Shown one piece after another: positions 43,356 to 53,101 of a stretch of 64,000 nucleotides of DNA. Source of the stretch: Myxococcales bacterium (GTDB lineage: Bacteria; Myxococcota_A; Polyangia; Polyangiales; GCA-016699535); NCBI GenBank assembly GCA_016699535.1, contig CP064980.1:3790001-3854000 (forward strand), given 5' to 3'. Positions within the stretch are counted from its first letter, which is position 1. Each line of letters opens with the position of its first letter. A program made the position numbers and the translations under genes. The notes under the pieces are model-generated. The model was not told the origin of the DNA, did no database searches, and was given only the letters and a program-made list of their open reading frames with translations.

Positions 43356-43450
43356 CTTACTGCAAAGAGGCCTAGGGTCCCACCCGCAGTTCCGCAGCTA
43401 AGCGAGGACTGTTTGAGCGTGAAGGTCAAGCTCTGCTTTGCTGGCTCCAC
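43356..43450. repeat. Inverted partial copy of the 41032 repeat next to a shared short direct repeat
   Basis: About 43387-43450 contains GCAGTTCCGCAG..GCGAGGACTGTTTGAGC, the reverse complement of most of the inner part of 41032-41116, with several substitutions. Just before it, CTGCAAAGAGGCCTA (about 43360) also occurs in the same orientation near 41258. The two repeats together bracket the lipoprotein gene 41367-42527 and the IS91-like debris. Confidence 0.45.
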
Positions 43451-43471
43451 ATGAAAAGCGGCAAAGGTTAA

Positions 43472-44188
43472 CTACAGACGATTGGACGCAGCCATGAAGC
43501 GTAGCTTCCAGACCATGAACACGGCCTCTTTAAAAATGGCTTTCGACATTTTGCTCTGACCAACACGTCGATCGATAAACGTAATCGGCACTTCTTTAAC
43601 TTTGAAACCTTTACGAATCGCACGGTAAGTCATTTCGATTTGAAAAGAGTAACCCTCGGACTGCACTGCATCTAAATCCAGGGCTTGCAGTGCCTCTTTT
43701 TTCCAAACTTTATAGCCGCCGGTAAGATCACGCACCCCAAGCCCGAGAATCATCCGGCTGTAAAGACTGCCACCCTTGGAAACAAAATGTCGCGTCGGCC
43801 CCCAGCCTTCGACTTTGCCGCCAGGAATATTACGCGAGCCAAGCACGACATCTGCGCCCTCCGCTAAAGCTTCTAAAAACGCCGGCAAATGCTTTGGGTC
43901 GTGTGAAAGATCGGTATCCATCTGCGCCACAGCGTCATAGTCATTACGCAAAGCCCAATGAAACGCTTCGATGTATGCGCTACCAATACCCAGCTTGCCG
44001 CTGCGGTGAATTACCTTGATGCGGCTGTCTTTAGTGGCCATGCGTTCGGCAAGCTCACCTGTGCCATCCGGAGAGTTATCATCCACCACCAAAATATCAG
44101 CCTCAGGCACCACAGCCTGAACACCTTCGATAAAAGTCGGCAGATTATCGGCCTCGTTATAAGTAGGCGTAACGATAAGTAAAGACAT
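43472..44188 (-). CDS. Polyprenol-phosphate mannosyltransferase-like GT2 glycosyltransferase
   Basis: 238 aa soluble GT-A enzyme. IVTPTYNEADNLPTFIEGV, VVDDNSPDGTGELAER, AQMDTDLSHDPKHLPAFL (the DxD-containing strand), GSRNIPGGKVEGWG and RHFVSKGGSLYSR match the DPM1 family, which transfers mannose from GDP-mannose to a polyprenol phosphate. It lacks the C-terminal membrane helices of longer relatives. The start is ATG 44188, 40 bp from MITE copy 2. The donor for downstream glycosylation is thus likely a lipid-linked sugar. The YfhO-like membrane protein 4 kb away may belong to the same lipid-linked sugar theme, but this is unproven. Confidence 0.85.
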   Translation of the reverse strand: MSLLIVTPTYNEADNLPTFIEGVQAVVPEADILVVDDNSPDGTGELAERMATKDSRIKVIHRSGKLGIGSAYIEAFHWALRNDYDAVAQMDTDLSHDPKHLPAFLEALAEGADVVLGSRNIPGGKVEGWGPTRHFVSKGGSLYSRMILGLGVRDLTGGYKVWKKEALQALDLDAVQSEGYSFQIEMTYRAIRKGFKVKEVPITFIDRRVGQSKMSKAIFKEAVFMVWKLRFMAASNRL

Positions 44189-44227
44189 AGATGCCCGCGG
44201 AGCATAACCGATAAGGCCCTAAGCCAC

Positions 44228-44391
44228 TAGTGTTCGCTTAAGAAAGTCCTGAGCCACCGGGGCGCCGGGCTTTGCTCTAATGCCAAGGCGCCATGACGCA
44301 GGACTATCCCTTGATAATTCAAGGAATGGCAACGCAGGTAGCAGAGCAAAGAACAAGCCGAATGGCTCAGGACTTTCTTAAACGAGCACTG
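44228..44391. mobile_element. MITE-like palindromic element, copy 2 (164 bp)
   Basis: Same family as copies 1 and 3: TAGTGTTCGCTTAAGAAAG at the left, CTTTCTTAAACGAGCACTG at the right (final A changed to G), identical central CTTGATAATTCAAG. It lies 40 bp upstream of the GT2 start codon, so it probably separates that gene's promoter from DNA to the right. Confidence 0.85.
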
Positions 44392-44831
44392 GTCCATCGT
44401 AGTAATGCAAAAAGGCCGCAGCTAGTGTTCGTATTGCGCGCGGAGGCTGCCATCAGGTGTGCATAAATCCCAACCGTCATTGTTGGTGTTAATATGCGGA
44501 GCTGCCAACGATGCAACCATACCCAGGATGCCACCACTACTCGAGTTGTCACTCCTTTGTCATGTAGGCAGCGTACACATTTTTACCACATCACGCAGAT
44601 CACCCGACCTAAATGATGGGACAGTCTTGAAACGTCCCGGTGAACTCGCGCATAGTCCTCGGTCTGATCCGATCAGGTTGTCGAAAGGGGGCGCACGTGC
44701 AAACCGAATCCAGAGGTATCGAAACTGTGACCAAAGCGACACGCGGTTCCCGTCCGCCGCATTCTTCGCTGAAAGTGACGTGCAACACTCAAACAGGCAG
44801 ACGGGAAATCAACTCACAAACCAGCACTGGT
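44392..44831. other. Gene-free stretch after MITE copy 2
   Basis: No convincing coding frame. A short minus-strand frame near 44422-44520 reads NTNNDGWDLCTPDGSLRAQYEH before a TAG whose context (CTAGTGTTCG) equals the first ten bases of the MITE family plus its flanking C. It could be the tail of a degraded gene or a chance frame. Confidence 0.3.
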
Positions 44832-45029
44832 CTGCAAACACTGAAGCAAATTGTCTGCCCTGTGGATAACCCTACAAAGCGGCGCTATGCGCTTCGCAAA
44901 GCGCTTGAACTGGCAGAACTCAACCATGCGACCCTGCACGTTGTGCATGTATACCGGTTACCGTTTTGGTTCATTGCTGATCTAAGGCAACATTTGCAAG
45001 ACGAACTTCGCCGCTCGATACAACGCGTC
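44832..45029 (+). pseudogene. N-terminal fragment of a universal stress protein (UspA family)
   Basis: The segment LKQIVCPVDNPTKRRYALRKALELAELNHATLHVVHVYRLP matches the start of UspA domains: first strand with catalytic-type D, then helix A and strand 2. After about 65 residues the frame enters a palindromic element (45033) and homology ends. The remainder of a Usp domain (about 80 residues with a GxxGxxxxxxxxG nucleotide loop) is missing downstream. It is therefore a truncated gene, probably interrupted by insertion of that element. Confidence 0.6.
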
Positions 45030-45032
45030 TTT

Positions 45033-45210
45033 TTCTTGGGGACTTTCTTGGGGACATGCTTTAGGAAAATAAATAGAATAATATCAATTGCTTACAAACC
45101 CGACCGCGGAACCGTTATCCTTATCGACGGTTTCGCGCTCGCGTTTGTAATTGCTTGTGATCGTTCGACTATCTAGATCAGAGCATGTCCCCAAGCAGAT
45201 GTCCCAACAA
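45033..45210. mobile_element. 178-bp palindromic element with imperfect 28-bp ends
   Basis: The left end TTCTTGGGGACTTTCTTGGG (to 45060) and the right end (45183-45210) are inverted repeats; both carry CTTGGGGACATGC and a second nearby GGGAC. An inner imperfect hairpin (TTACAAACCCGACCGCGG at about 45092, complement near 45150) matches 18 of 22 bases. The layout resembles MITEs or REPIN-like units. It interrupts the usp fragment. Only one copy is in the window. Confidence 0.5.
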
Positions 45211-45315
45211 CTCCCGTCAGTCCAACAATTTTCTTCACCCTAGCACTCAAGATACGCACTAAAATGCCGTCATAAATCATGATGAATCTAAAAAAGGGAT
45301 GGAACATCGTAGCCT

Positions 45316-46261
45316 ATGACTGAAACGAACTTCTGCCGGATATGCGGATCTCAAAAAGTACAAAACAAAGGATGTGTTCAAAACAAAGATGGATACTACA
45401 TCGATTGCAATCAATGTGGTTCGTATACTATTTCAGGAGATACGTTGAGATGTTTTCCAAATCCTAATGAGTTGTTTCCTGGGGATAGATGGCACGAGTT
45501 AAGTGCGACAGTGCGTCGACGATCCAAACGCAATAAAGATACTGAAGTACACTTTAAGAACGAGGATTGGGAGAAGCTATTAGATGGACAAAGCATTCCT
45601 CGCGATCCTATGCAACAATTAGATAGCATACTTCTTGAGCTGGCCGACCTTCAAAAAGACTTAGGTGATTTCCGATCAGTTTCGGCCACTGAAGATCTTT
45701 ATCTTGGTTTTTGTAAAAATAAGCAAGAACTCAAAAAGCTCGTCGGGTGGGCGAAGCAGTCGGGCTATATCGATACCCAAGCAGACCAAAACATGGGTAC
45801 CAGAGCTGTGCTTAGCCTGGACGGTTGGCAACGTGTTAACGAACTTCAAAAACCAAGCACATCTTCAGAGCAAGCATTTGTTTCCATGTGGTTCACTGAG
45901 TCTACAGATGATGTTTATAAAGAAGGTATCAAGCCAGCGATTGAGCACAATGGGCTTAAAGCCATTCGTATTGATGAAAAACCACACAACGAAAAAAATT
46001 GATGACGAAATAGTTGTTGAAATTAACAAAAGCAGATTCCTCATTGCCGACTTTACTGGCCATCGTGGTGGTGTGTACTGGGAAGCTGGCTACGCTACAG
46101 CACTAGGAATCCCAGTCATACATTGCTGCAATGGAAGCGATTTTGACAACGCTCACTTCAACATTCGTCAATACAATCACATTGTTTACGACAATACCCT
46201 GGCACTCAAGGAGCAACTTCAAGCTCGCATTGCAAGAATGCTCGTAAGTCCCACCGCCTAG
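45316..46261 (+). CDS. Zn-ribbon plus nucleoside 2-deoxyribosyltransferase-like protein, one frameshift
   Basis: The first frame ends at 46002. Its N-terminus is a CxxC Zn-ribbon-like segment (ETNFCRICGSQKVQNKGC, then YYIDCNQCGSYTISG). The second domain opens AFVSMWFTESTDDVYKEGIKPAIEHNG and IRIDEKPHNEK, where a 7-A run (45992-45998) has one base too many. The continuing frame reads KIDDEIVVEINKSRFLIADFTGHRGGVYWEAGYATALGIPVIH. Correction gives 314 aa. The fold is the nucleotide-binding Rossmann-like domain of the deoxyribosyltransferase and TIR-like superfamily. Many such genes sit in antiphage islands, and here it lies 270 bp from an AbiE pair. Catalytic activity is not proven. Confidence 0.7.
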
Positions 46262-46528
46262 TCATTGGGGAACGGACGCTACCCCCTATATCTCCTCAGT
46301 TTCGGGTAACAAGATCGACAACATGGTTGGTCTTGGGGAGATAACTGGAGTGATGCCTTGGGAGGGCCTCTAGAAAGTTTAGACAGAATGCTCACGTTAA
46401 GATTATAATAAACTCAATAATTACAACCTGCTTACGGCATTTGAACGTAAATATTTTAAATAAAATTTTTGACATTCCACCGATCGTTGCTACCTTATAA
46501 ACAGGAGTTTTTTGTGGGGGATTTAGAC

Positions 46529-47137
46529 ATGGAGCGTGAGACTGAAAAGCAGAAGGTTTGGCGGGCTCTTAGGCCGGGGAAAGCTGTTCGGCGCGAGAAC
46601 TTGTTGGCCATATCACCCAGTGTGGACCGTTGCCTCAAAGAGCTTGTGGCCGAAGCTAAGGTGAGGAAGTTAAGTCAGGGCCTTTACATGCGGCCGAAGG
46701 AAACTGCTTTTGGTCCTGCTGCGGCGGACGAAACCATGCTGCTTCGTTCCTTTCTCAAAACCGATCACTTCTTTGTATTTAATCCAAGTGTTTTTAATTC
46801 ACTGGGGCTGGGAACGACACAGCTTTACAACAAGCGTATCGTTATTAATCCCAAACGTCATGGTGAACTAAGCATTGCTGGGCGAAACTTTTCTTTTCAA
46901 CGGCGTGATAGCGCGAAAGTGCCGAAGGAAGCGTCGCCTGAGGTGCTTGTCGTTGAAATGCTTAATGGACTTTCAGAACTTGCTGAAGATGAAAAGCAAA
47001 TCATGTCTTCCCTGGAGCGCAAGCTCACTGAGTTCGACAGCAAGCAGCTTGCGCGCGCTGTGCAAAAATACGGAAGCCATTCCACTCATCTAAAGTACCT
47101 GCGCCTAACCGAAGCGTCCGAAGCAAACTGTGCCTGA
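46529..47137 (+). CDS. abiEi: AbiEi-type antitoxin (DUF6088) of a type IV toxin-antitoxin system
   Basis: 202 aa from the ATG at 46529, preceded by a GGGGGA ribosome site; the frame itself extends 20 codons further upstream. An N-terminal winged-helix (VWRALRPGKAVRRENLLAISPSVDRCLKELV) precedes a transcriptional-regulator-like half with FNPSVFNSLGLGTTQLYN. It should repress its own operon and block the toxin. The stop overlaps the toxin GTG by 8 bp, the usual coupled arrangement. Confidence 0.75.
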   Translation: MERETEKQKVWRALRPGKAVRRENLLAISPSVDRCLKELVAEAKVRKLSQGLYMRPKETAFGPAAADETMLLRSFLKTDHFFVFNPSVFNSLGLGTTQLYNKRIVINPKRHGELSIAGRNFSFQRRDSAKVPKEASPEVLVVEMLNGLSELAEDEKQIMSSLERKLTEFDSKQLARAVQKYGSHSTHLKYLRLTEASEANCA

Positions 47138-48086
47138 GTACCTTCACAACCACAAAGATTTTGTAACGATTTTAACAAATCTGTCTGTGCATATGAGCAT
47201 CGATCCTTCTTTGATCGAAAAGGACTACTGGATTATGCATAGCCTGTGGTCTCTGAAAAAGCATGGCTTTAGTTTTGAACTAAAGGGAGGAACATCCCTT
47301 TCCAAAGGGTATCATCTAATTGAACGCTTCTCGGAAGACATCGATATTCGCATTGACCCTCGGCAAACGGCATGCGGCTTCAAAGTCTATGAAAGCCGGA
47401 ACCACGACAAAGATAGACACGTGGAATCCCGTAAACAGTGCTTTGACTGGCTTTGCTCGGAGCTTGATGGAAAGATTCCCGGGGTGGTTGAAGTGCAACG
47501 AGCCCATGAGTTTGACGGCAATAAATACCGTAGTGGAGGTATTCGGCTAGCGTACGAATCTAAAACGAATGCTCTTTCAGGCATCAAGGAAGGTATCCTT
47601 CTGGAACCGGGCTTTGCAGAGACCACTCCTAATAATCTAATCGACATTTCATCTTGGGCTTGGGATAAAGCAAGAGAGTATCAAAATCAAAATATCATCG
47701 ACAATCGGGCATCTGATATTGCCTGCTATGACCATCGCTATACTTTTGTGGAAAAACTCCAAACGGTAGTGACGAAGTTCCGAAAGTACAAACAAACTCA
47801 GCAAATCGAAAAAAATTTCCTCAGGCACTACTACGATATTGCTCAGCTACTAAAAAGCAATGACGTGCTACAATTTATACTTACGGACGAATACCGAGAG
47901 GTCAAAGACCATCGCTTTAGTAAGACAGACAAAGAGTGTCAGCTGTCTGATGCTTTTCGTTTAGATCAGCAGGTTAAGGAACAATTTGAACAGGAATACC
48001 AGGGAACAAAAGATCTTTACTACAAGGGTCAGCCGCCTTTTTCTGAATTGCTCAATACAATCGAAGCCCACCTTAATCTCCTATAG
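47130..48086 (+). CDS. abiEii: AbiEii/AbiGii-family nucleotidyltransferase toxin
   Basis: 318 aa from GTG 47130. The signature block FELKGGTSLSKGYHLIERFSEDIDIRI (near residue 50) carries the nucleotidyltransferase GGTSLSK and the metal-binding SEDIDI Asp pair. Lys/Arg-rich helices follow, with a conserved FRKYKQTQQIEKNFLRHYYD around 225-250. Known members use NTPs to modify tRNA or nucleotides and cause abortive infection when the antitoxin is lost. The pair lies beside the Zn-ribbon/deoxyribosyltransferase gene, usp debris and MITEs, a typical accessory region. Confidence 0.85.
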   Translation: MPEYLHNHKDFVTILTNLSVHMSIDPSLIEKDYWIMHSLWSLKKHGFSFELKGGTSLSKGYHLIERFSEDIDIRIDPRQTACGFKVYESRNHDKDRHVESRKQCFDWLCSELDGKIPGVVEVQRAHEFDGNKYRSGGIRLAYESKTNALSGIKEGILLEPGFAETTPNNLIDISSWAWDKAREYQNQNIIDNRASDIACYDHRYTFVEKLQTVVTKFRKYKQTQQIEKNFLRHYYDIAQLLKSNDVLQFILTDEYREVKDHRFSKTDKECQLSDAFRLDQQVKEQFEQEYQGTKDLYYKGQPPFSELLNTIEAHLNLL

Positions 48087-48200
48087 CGTAAGGTGTTGTC
48101 TCTGAGACGGAGACATGTCTTGTCATTTGCTCGTGTGGCGGACGTATCCACGACGAAACATAGTATCGACAAGGATTGTGAATCCTTGTAGCGTGGTTTT

Positions 48201-48584
48201 GTGTTGCGTGCTCGTATCGTTGCCATGTTGATCTTTGCCAGCGTTGTCGTGTGTTTTAGCTGGCTTGCTACGCGTGAGGAAAGTACATCGCCTCTCGTTC
48301 TGCCTTCGCTTGAAGAGCAGAAAGAGATTTTTCGTTATTTGGTTCAGCGGGAATCGTTGATACGCAAGCGTGCGGAGCAAAAGTTCCCGGGCGATCACTG
48401 GTCACAGAGTGATGATTTTCACAACGCCGAAACAGCGCTAGTTCGTCAGCTTGCGGCCCAAAGCAAGCAATCTCAGCAGGGCATCTGGTTTGCGATTGAT
48501 CGAGGAATAAGGCAGCACTGGTTTGCGCAGTATCCTCGTGAGGTCAGTAACCCTCCTTGCAAACCACGCCCTTTTTATGATTGA
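48201..48584 (+). CDS. Small membrane-anchored protein upstream of the YfhO-like gene
   Basis: 127 aa from GTG 48201 (ATG 48225 would give 119). One N-terminal membrane helix (IVAMLIFASVVVCFSWLA) is followed by a soluble, highly helical region (LEEQKEIFRYLVQRESLIRKRAEQKFPGDHWSQSDDFHNAE). No family recognised. It ends 29 bp before the preferred ATG of the next gene and is probably co-transcribed with it. Confidence 0.5.
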   Translation: MLRARIVAMLIFASVVVCFSWLATREESTSPLVLPSLEEQKEIFRYLVQRESLIRKRAEQKFPGDHWSQSDDFHNAETALVRQLAAQSKQSQQGIWFAIDRGIRQHWFAQYPREVSNPPCKPRPFYD

Positions 48585-48613
48585 TCCTCAACCAGCTCTT
48601 CGGTGATAAAGCA

Positions 48614-50903
48614 ATGAACATGGTTATCACCATCCCTTCACGACTCAAGCAGTTTGCAGGCACCATCCAAGCCAAAGATTTCTTTTGGATTCGTCTCGCT
48701 TGCTTTGCTTTTTTAGCAAGCTTGTTTCTCTGGCCTCTTCTTAGCCACGCATCAGACATCAATGCTTTCGTGATGCTCAATCTTTCATCGTACGAACGAG
48801 ACGCTGTGATTACGATGCGGCGTTTCTTTGAGCTGCCGCTATGGGATCCTTACTACTGCGGCGGTATCTACGCACTTGGCAGCCCTCAAAGTCGCTTTGC
48901 ATCACCAAGTTTTCTTATATCACTCATCTTTGGCCAAGAGCGCGGAGCATTGCTCATTGCTTTTGTCCTGCTCATTGTCGGCATGGAGGGCTGCTTTCGT
49001 TATTTGCGCAGCATTCATCACAACTCATGGTCTGCTCTTTTGTGCGCGCCTCTTTTCCCTTTGAGCGGTTTTTTTGCTTCCTTGTTTTTTCTGGGCTGGA
49101 TTAACTTTTTCTCGTTTTTAGCTATCCCGTGGCTATTGTGGGGCGTTCGCCAAAGTGTGCACTCAAAGAGTGCAGGCTTGGTAAGTATCGCGCTCAGCGC
49201 GGCATGGATGACGGGTTTTGGCGGAACTTATTCTGTGCCGATGGCCGCGCTGGCTGCTGTATTCGAGTGCTTTGTTGTTCTGGCTTCTTTACGAAAAAGC
49301 CCCAAGCGCCTGCGCGAGTTGCTCGTAAGCTACCTGATAGCTGGCATGCTAAGCGTGTTTCTTAGTTGCTATCGTCTATGGCCGATCATCGAATCGCTGC
49401 ACGCTGCGCCGCGGATCATGACGGGCACGCCTGCGCATTCGCTTCGCACCCTTGGCGCTATGCTTTTTGAGCGCCTAGCGCCCGAGCAGGGCAATCTCAG
49501 CGTACATGGGCAGTACTACATTGGCATAGCCCTGATTCCGCTTATCGTGTTGGGCTCTTTCCGGCGCTCGATGCTTCCTTATGTTGCAGCGCTTGGTCTG
49601 TCGTTATGGACAGCTACAGGCTATGCATCGCAGCTATCTCCCTTTGCTGCGCTCCGCCACTTACCCATCTTTTCAACCTTTCGCTATCCGGAACGCTATC
49701 TTATTTTTGTAGCCTTGTACGCTACCATCCTTTGCGCTGAAGCTTTGCATCGCCTATTTCAACTTGCTCAACGCAAGCGAGCTCTGCACCCTATCCTGCT
49801 CGGCGCGTTACTCCTTCTGTTTACTACATACTCGCTTATGATAAGCGATCATGTTCACGCAGTCGCCGGGATGCACTTTGAGCACGCTCCAAAAACCATC
49901 GAGCGTTCCTTTCATCAGGCAAGCGGTAGTCGCTGGGCTCTGAGCTACTTTGCGCCGATGTCTCGTGGTTCTCTCCTGCTGGGAAGCCTATCCAGTTCCG
50001 CAATCAGCCCTCTTACGTGCTGATCTAGAACACGAAGAATATTTGCAAGACCCTCTTGCAGGTCAGCTTGAGCGCAGCCATTGGAGTCCTAACACGATAT
50101 CCCTAAACGCAACGCTTGGGCAGCGCACACGCGTGCTGATTAACCAAAACTGGCATCCCGGATGGAAAAGCAACGTAGGCACCGTGCTAAGTCACGAAGG
50201 ACTGCTCGCTATCGATCTGCCGCAAGGATCACACCAGCTACGCTTGCGCTTTTTGCCGCGCTCGGCCATTGGTGGCTTTCTAAGCTCTCTTTCGGCACTA
50301 CTTGTGCTCTGTTACTTGATATACTCACTACACAAACATTCAAAGTACGGACCGAGGCAATTGGCTGCTCTGGCAATTCCGCTAGTGGTTTTCGCTGCAT
50401 GCCGCTTAGGCATCCAAGAAGCATCACAGCCCGCACCGCCTCCGGTAAATGCAAACGGTGTTAGAGCGCTTAGCAGTGCTCTTCCCGAAGCCAGCCAAGC
50501 ACTTAATATTGAATATGAACTTCCAGTTAAACTCAAAGGCCTGCGCTTTGCTGACACTATCCAGCGGAGCAGCTTATTTGAGCTGGAGCTCGATTGGCAG
50601 AGATACGGCAGCATTCCTCGTAGCGTAGGCGTGTTCGTTCATTTGATTAGCCCCAGCGGCTACACGATAAACTCGGATCACTGGGCCATCGCCTCAAGTT
50701 TTATTCTACGAAATGCACCTAAAAATATCATCCTACGCGATATCGTCTCGTTCCGTATACCGGCTAACGCCGAAAAGGGAATATGGACACTTCGGGCAGG
50801 CCTTTGGAACATTGGAAGCGATAAAAAACGCATCCCTATCACGAATCAAGCCCACAAAAACGAAAACGACGTCACGAGCTTAGGAACGATCGAAGTTCGT
50901 TAG
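48614..50903 (+). CDS. YfhO-like multi-pass membrane protein, one frameshift
   Basis: The start is ATG 48614 (a TTG at 48581 is in frame but unlikely). At least ten membrane helices come first: IRLACFAFLASLFLWPLLSH, LLIAFVLLIVGMEGC and others, with YPERYLIFVALYATILCAEAL as a YfhO-type landmark. The frame breaks at a CC near 49975-49976 (one extra base) and resumes with CWEAYPVPQSALLRADL, RVLINQNWHPGWKS and SHQLRLRFLPRSA, the typical periplasmic tail. Correction gives 762 aa. YfhO relatives take part in glycosylation of cell-wall or lipid-linked polymers; the substrate here is unknown. The very C-terminal domain (about 160 residues after SLHKHSKYGPR) is an extra beta-sandwich-like region. Confidence 0.75.
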
Positions 50904-51167
50904 CGGACAACCAACAGCACGCAACGGGATGCATCATTCCTTGCTCGAGAAGGAAAATCGTTCCTTGTTTGGCAGTGGAAGCCGAACACTGATCCGCATT
51001 TCAAAAGCAATAAATCATGAACGATCAGAGACGTTTTGGTACTCCGCACAAAAGTCTCGGCGCGACCTTTCTGTGTCTATCGGACCTTTTTGATTCCTAA
51101 GCACATTGTTTGTCAGACAGCTCATGCTAACTCTTCAATCCGTTGTGATTTTTTTTGGAGTTGAATT

Positions 51168-52934
51168 ATGACAAGCAGATGTTCTTTTAGACCAACACTA
51201 GCCGCGGTTATCGCCTTATTCACCGGGAGCATGGCTCTTTCTTGTAGCCTCGATGCATCAACAACAATCGATAGCGATTCGCATGCCTTTCAAGAGGCAA
51301 ACGTCGATCAATGCAACATGGTGTTTCCATCAGCAGAAAACTCAACAGCGAATGTCGGACCGATTCGACTTGACTTGCATACACTTAGCATCAGTCGTCT
51401 GGATATAGGCGAGTCCAAAGAACTCAATCTCTATTATAGCGGCACATCATGTGATTTTCCGCCGCTTAGCAGCAATTATTGCGAATCCAATGGCGCGGCT
51501 GTCATCAATCCGGAAGCAGCAACGACGAATTTCAATATTCCATGGCCGCTTTCAGAACAGGGCACGGCTGCTTCCATTCAGCAACGCTCTTTAAGCACGC
51601 TGAGCCTGCTGCAACCACAAGCAACAGGGAACAATAAACGTGGCCCTGAAGGATCGTTGCTCATTGATGGCGTGGATTTCGGGGCACCATGGCAAGCCGA
51701 CGGGCAGACCCATATTCCAGCTTGGAATCTCGATGCGTACGCCGCTTATCAGTTCACACCAGCCAATGTCATCCCACCCCAAGACAGCGGAGATCAATTC
51801 TTTGCTGTCGCCATTGATTACAACAAAGCACCTCCATACAGTGCGCAGATCAATGACACCCTAACTCAACGTTTGGGCTACTATGGGTTCCGTTTCAAGA
51901 ACACACAAAGCGGCATGTACATCCAGCCAACAGGAGAGCGTCAACCCGCGTTTGAGGCTTTCTCAGCAAAAGCACAGGCGCATTTCAAAGAGCTCTACGA
52001 CAGCAAATCACCTGTTCAAAACTTGCTCAGCAATGTCTTCGGAATCGAAATGGGCTCGAATCTTGAGCTGATGTCTCTTCCAAACGAAGTTTGGGCTTTA
52101 AGCTCAGCAAGCTTTGATGCAAGCTACTGGCTGTTGGCGCGACGATCGATCGGCTGCCGCATCCGATATGAACAAGTTCTGGATTCCATACGCATCGAAA
52201 TCCCTTTTCGTTTTATGCACAATGGCAGCACCTACAATGTGGCAGCCATCTACAAATATGCACGCGCTCCGTATAACGCACAGCAATCGCACCATGATGA
52301 TTTTGCAGAGCTGGCCATGAATTTGTTTGAGCTTGATCTGCAAGGCAACTTCGGACAGCCACCTGTTTATGGAGTTGACGTAAGGCCTTATTTCCCTCGG
52401 CAAGGCGATAATGCCCTGCTCAACGAAGCGGACATTCCGGTGATTGCACCCACATCAACGCCTTTTACCTCATCGGTGCCTGAAGGGCCATCCCAATCGT
52501 TCCCCAACTGCCAAGGTCAGAACTGGTGTGTGATGCCGGACCATCATGTACTGCCGAGTTGCGGTTATCTCGGGGCGCAACTCTTTGGCTGGAAGTTGCT
52601 AATCGCCAAACCAGCATCGCAAACGCCACTTACCCCCCTAAATGAAAGCACCGATTTCAACGCAAACCTAAGTCTCGATCAAGCAAGACAGCTTTCGTCA
52701 AATTTCATGGCCGAACCCACCCCCACACAAACACAACTCGACAATTGGTTTGAAATGCACGGATGGCGTTTGTTTTGCAACTCGGCTTGCAACGGTGCTG
52801 GCGACTGCTTTGAGCTTAGTCAGACGCCGCAAGAACAGAACTTTAACTGGGATAAGAAGGGTTACCCTGGCCCATCGCCTTATTCACAGACGTGGGATTG
52901 CCCAAACGGTTGTTACCTGTATCGCCCCGAGTGA
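51168..52934 (+). CDS. Secreted lipoprotein of unknown function (588 aa)
   Basis: A GGAG ribosome site precedes the ATG at 51168. The signal peptide ends SMALSCSLDAS, a lipobox-like Ser-Cys. The body is a mixture of beta strands and Gly/Asn/Pro loops with many paired Cys (QCNMVF, SCDFPP, YCESNG, NWCVMPD, PSCGYLG, FCNSACNGAGDCF, DCPNGCY). QQSHHDDFAELAMNLFELDL and VMPDHHVLPSCG contain His clusters that could bind metal. I do not recognise the family. The density of Cys and aromatic residues suggests a stable extracellular enzyme or adhesin. It stands alone between the YfhO-like and histidine kinase genes. Confidence 0.6.
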   Translation: MTSRCSFRPTLAAVIALFTGSMALSCSLDASTTIDSDSHAFQEANVDQCNMVFPSAENSTANVGPIRLDLHTLSISRLDIGESKELNLYYSGTSCDFPPLSSNYCESNGAAVINPEAATTNFNIPWPLSEQGTAASIQQRSLSTLSLLQPQATGNNKRGPEGSLLIDGVDFGAPWQADGQTHIPAWNLDAYAAYQFTPANVIPPQDSGDQFFAVAIDYNKAPPYSAQINDTLTQRLGYYGFRFKNTQSGMYIQPTGERQPAFEAFSAKAQAHFKELYDSKSPVQNLLSNVFGIEMGSNLELMSLPNEVWALSSASFDASYWLLARRSIGCRIRYEQVLDSIRIEIPFRFMHNGSTYNVAAIYKYARAPYNAQQSHHDDFAELAMNLFELDLQGNFGQPPVYGVDVRPYFPRQGDNALLNEADIPVIAPTSTPFTSSVPEGPSQSFPNCQGQNWCVMPDHHVLPSCGYLGAQLFGWKLLIAKPASQTPLTPLNESTDFNANLSLDQARQLSSNFMAEPTPTQTQLDNWFEMHGWRLFCNSACNGAGDCFELSQTPQEQNFNWDKKGYPGPSPYSQTWDCPNGCYLYRPE

Positions 52935-53101
52935 GCCCACACTAGCGACAAAGGTGCTTGGCCGCGATTACGCATGCAACAAGCTTTTTTTCCGTTTTCA
53001 GCAACTCAAGCAACCTTTGCTCTGAAGAGCAGCATGACTAATCCTTGAGCCCTGCAGCTTGACATGTTTCAACGGTGGAGTAAGTGCCCCACGTTTGCTA
53101 G

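Noticed and set aside
44640..45176. Plus-strand frame of 178 aa as an intact protein
   Set aside because: Only its middle matches UspA; the start and end lie in unrelated sequence and a palindromic element, so it is treated as a gene fragment.
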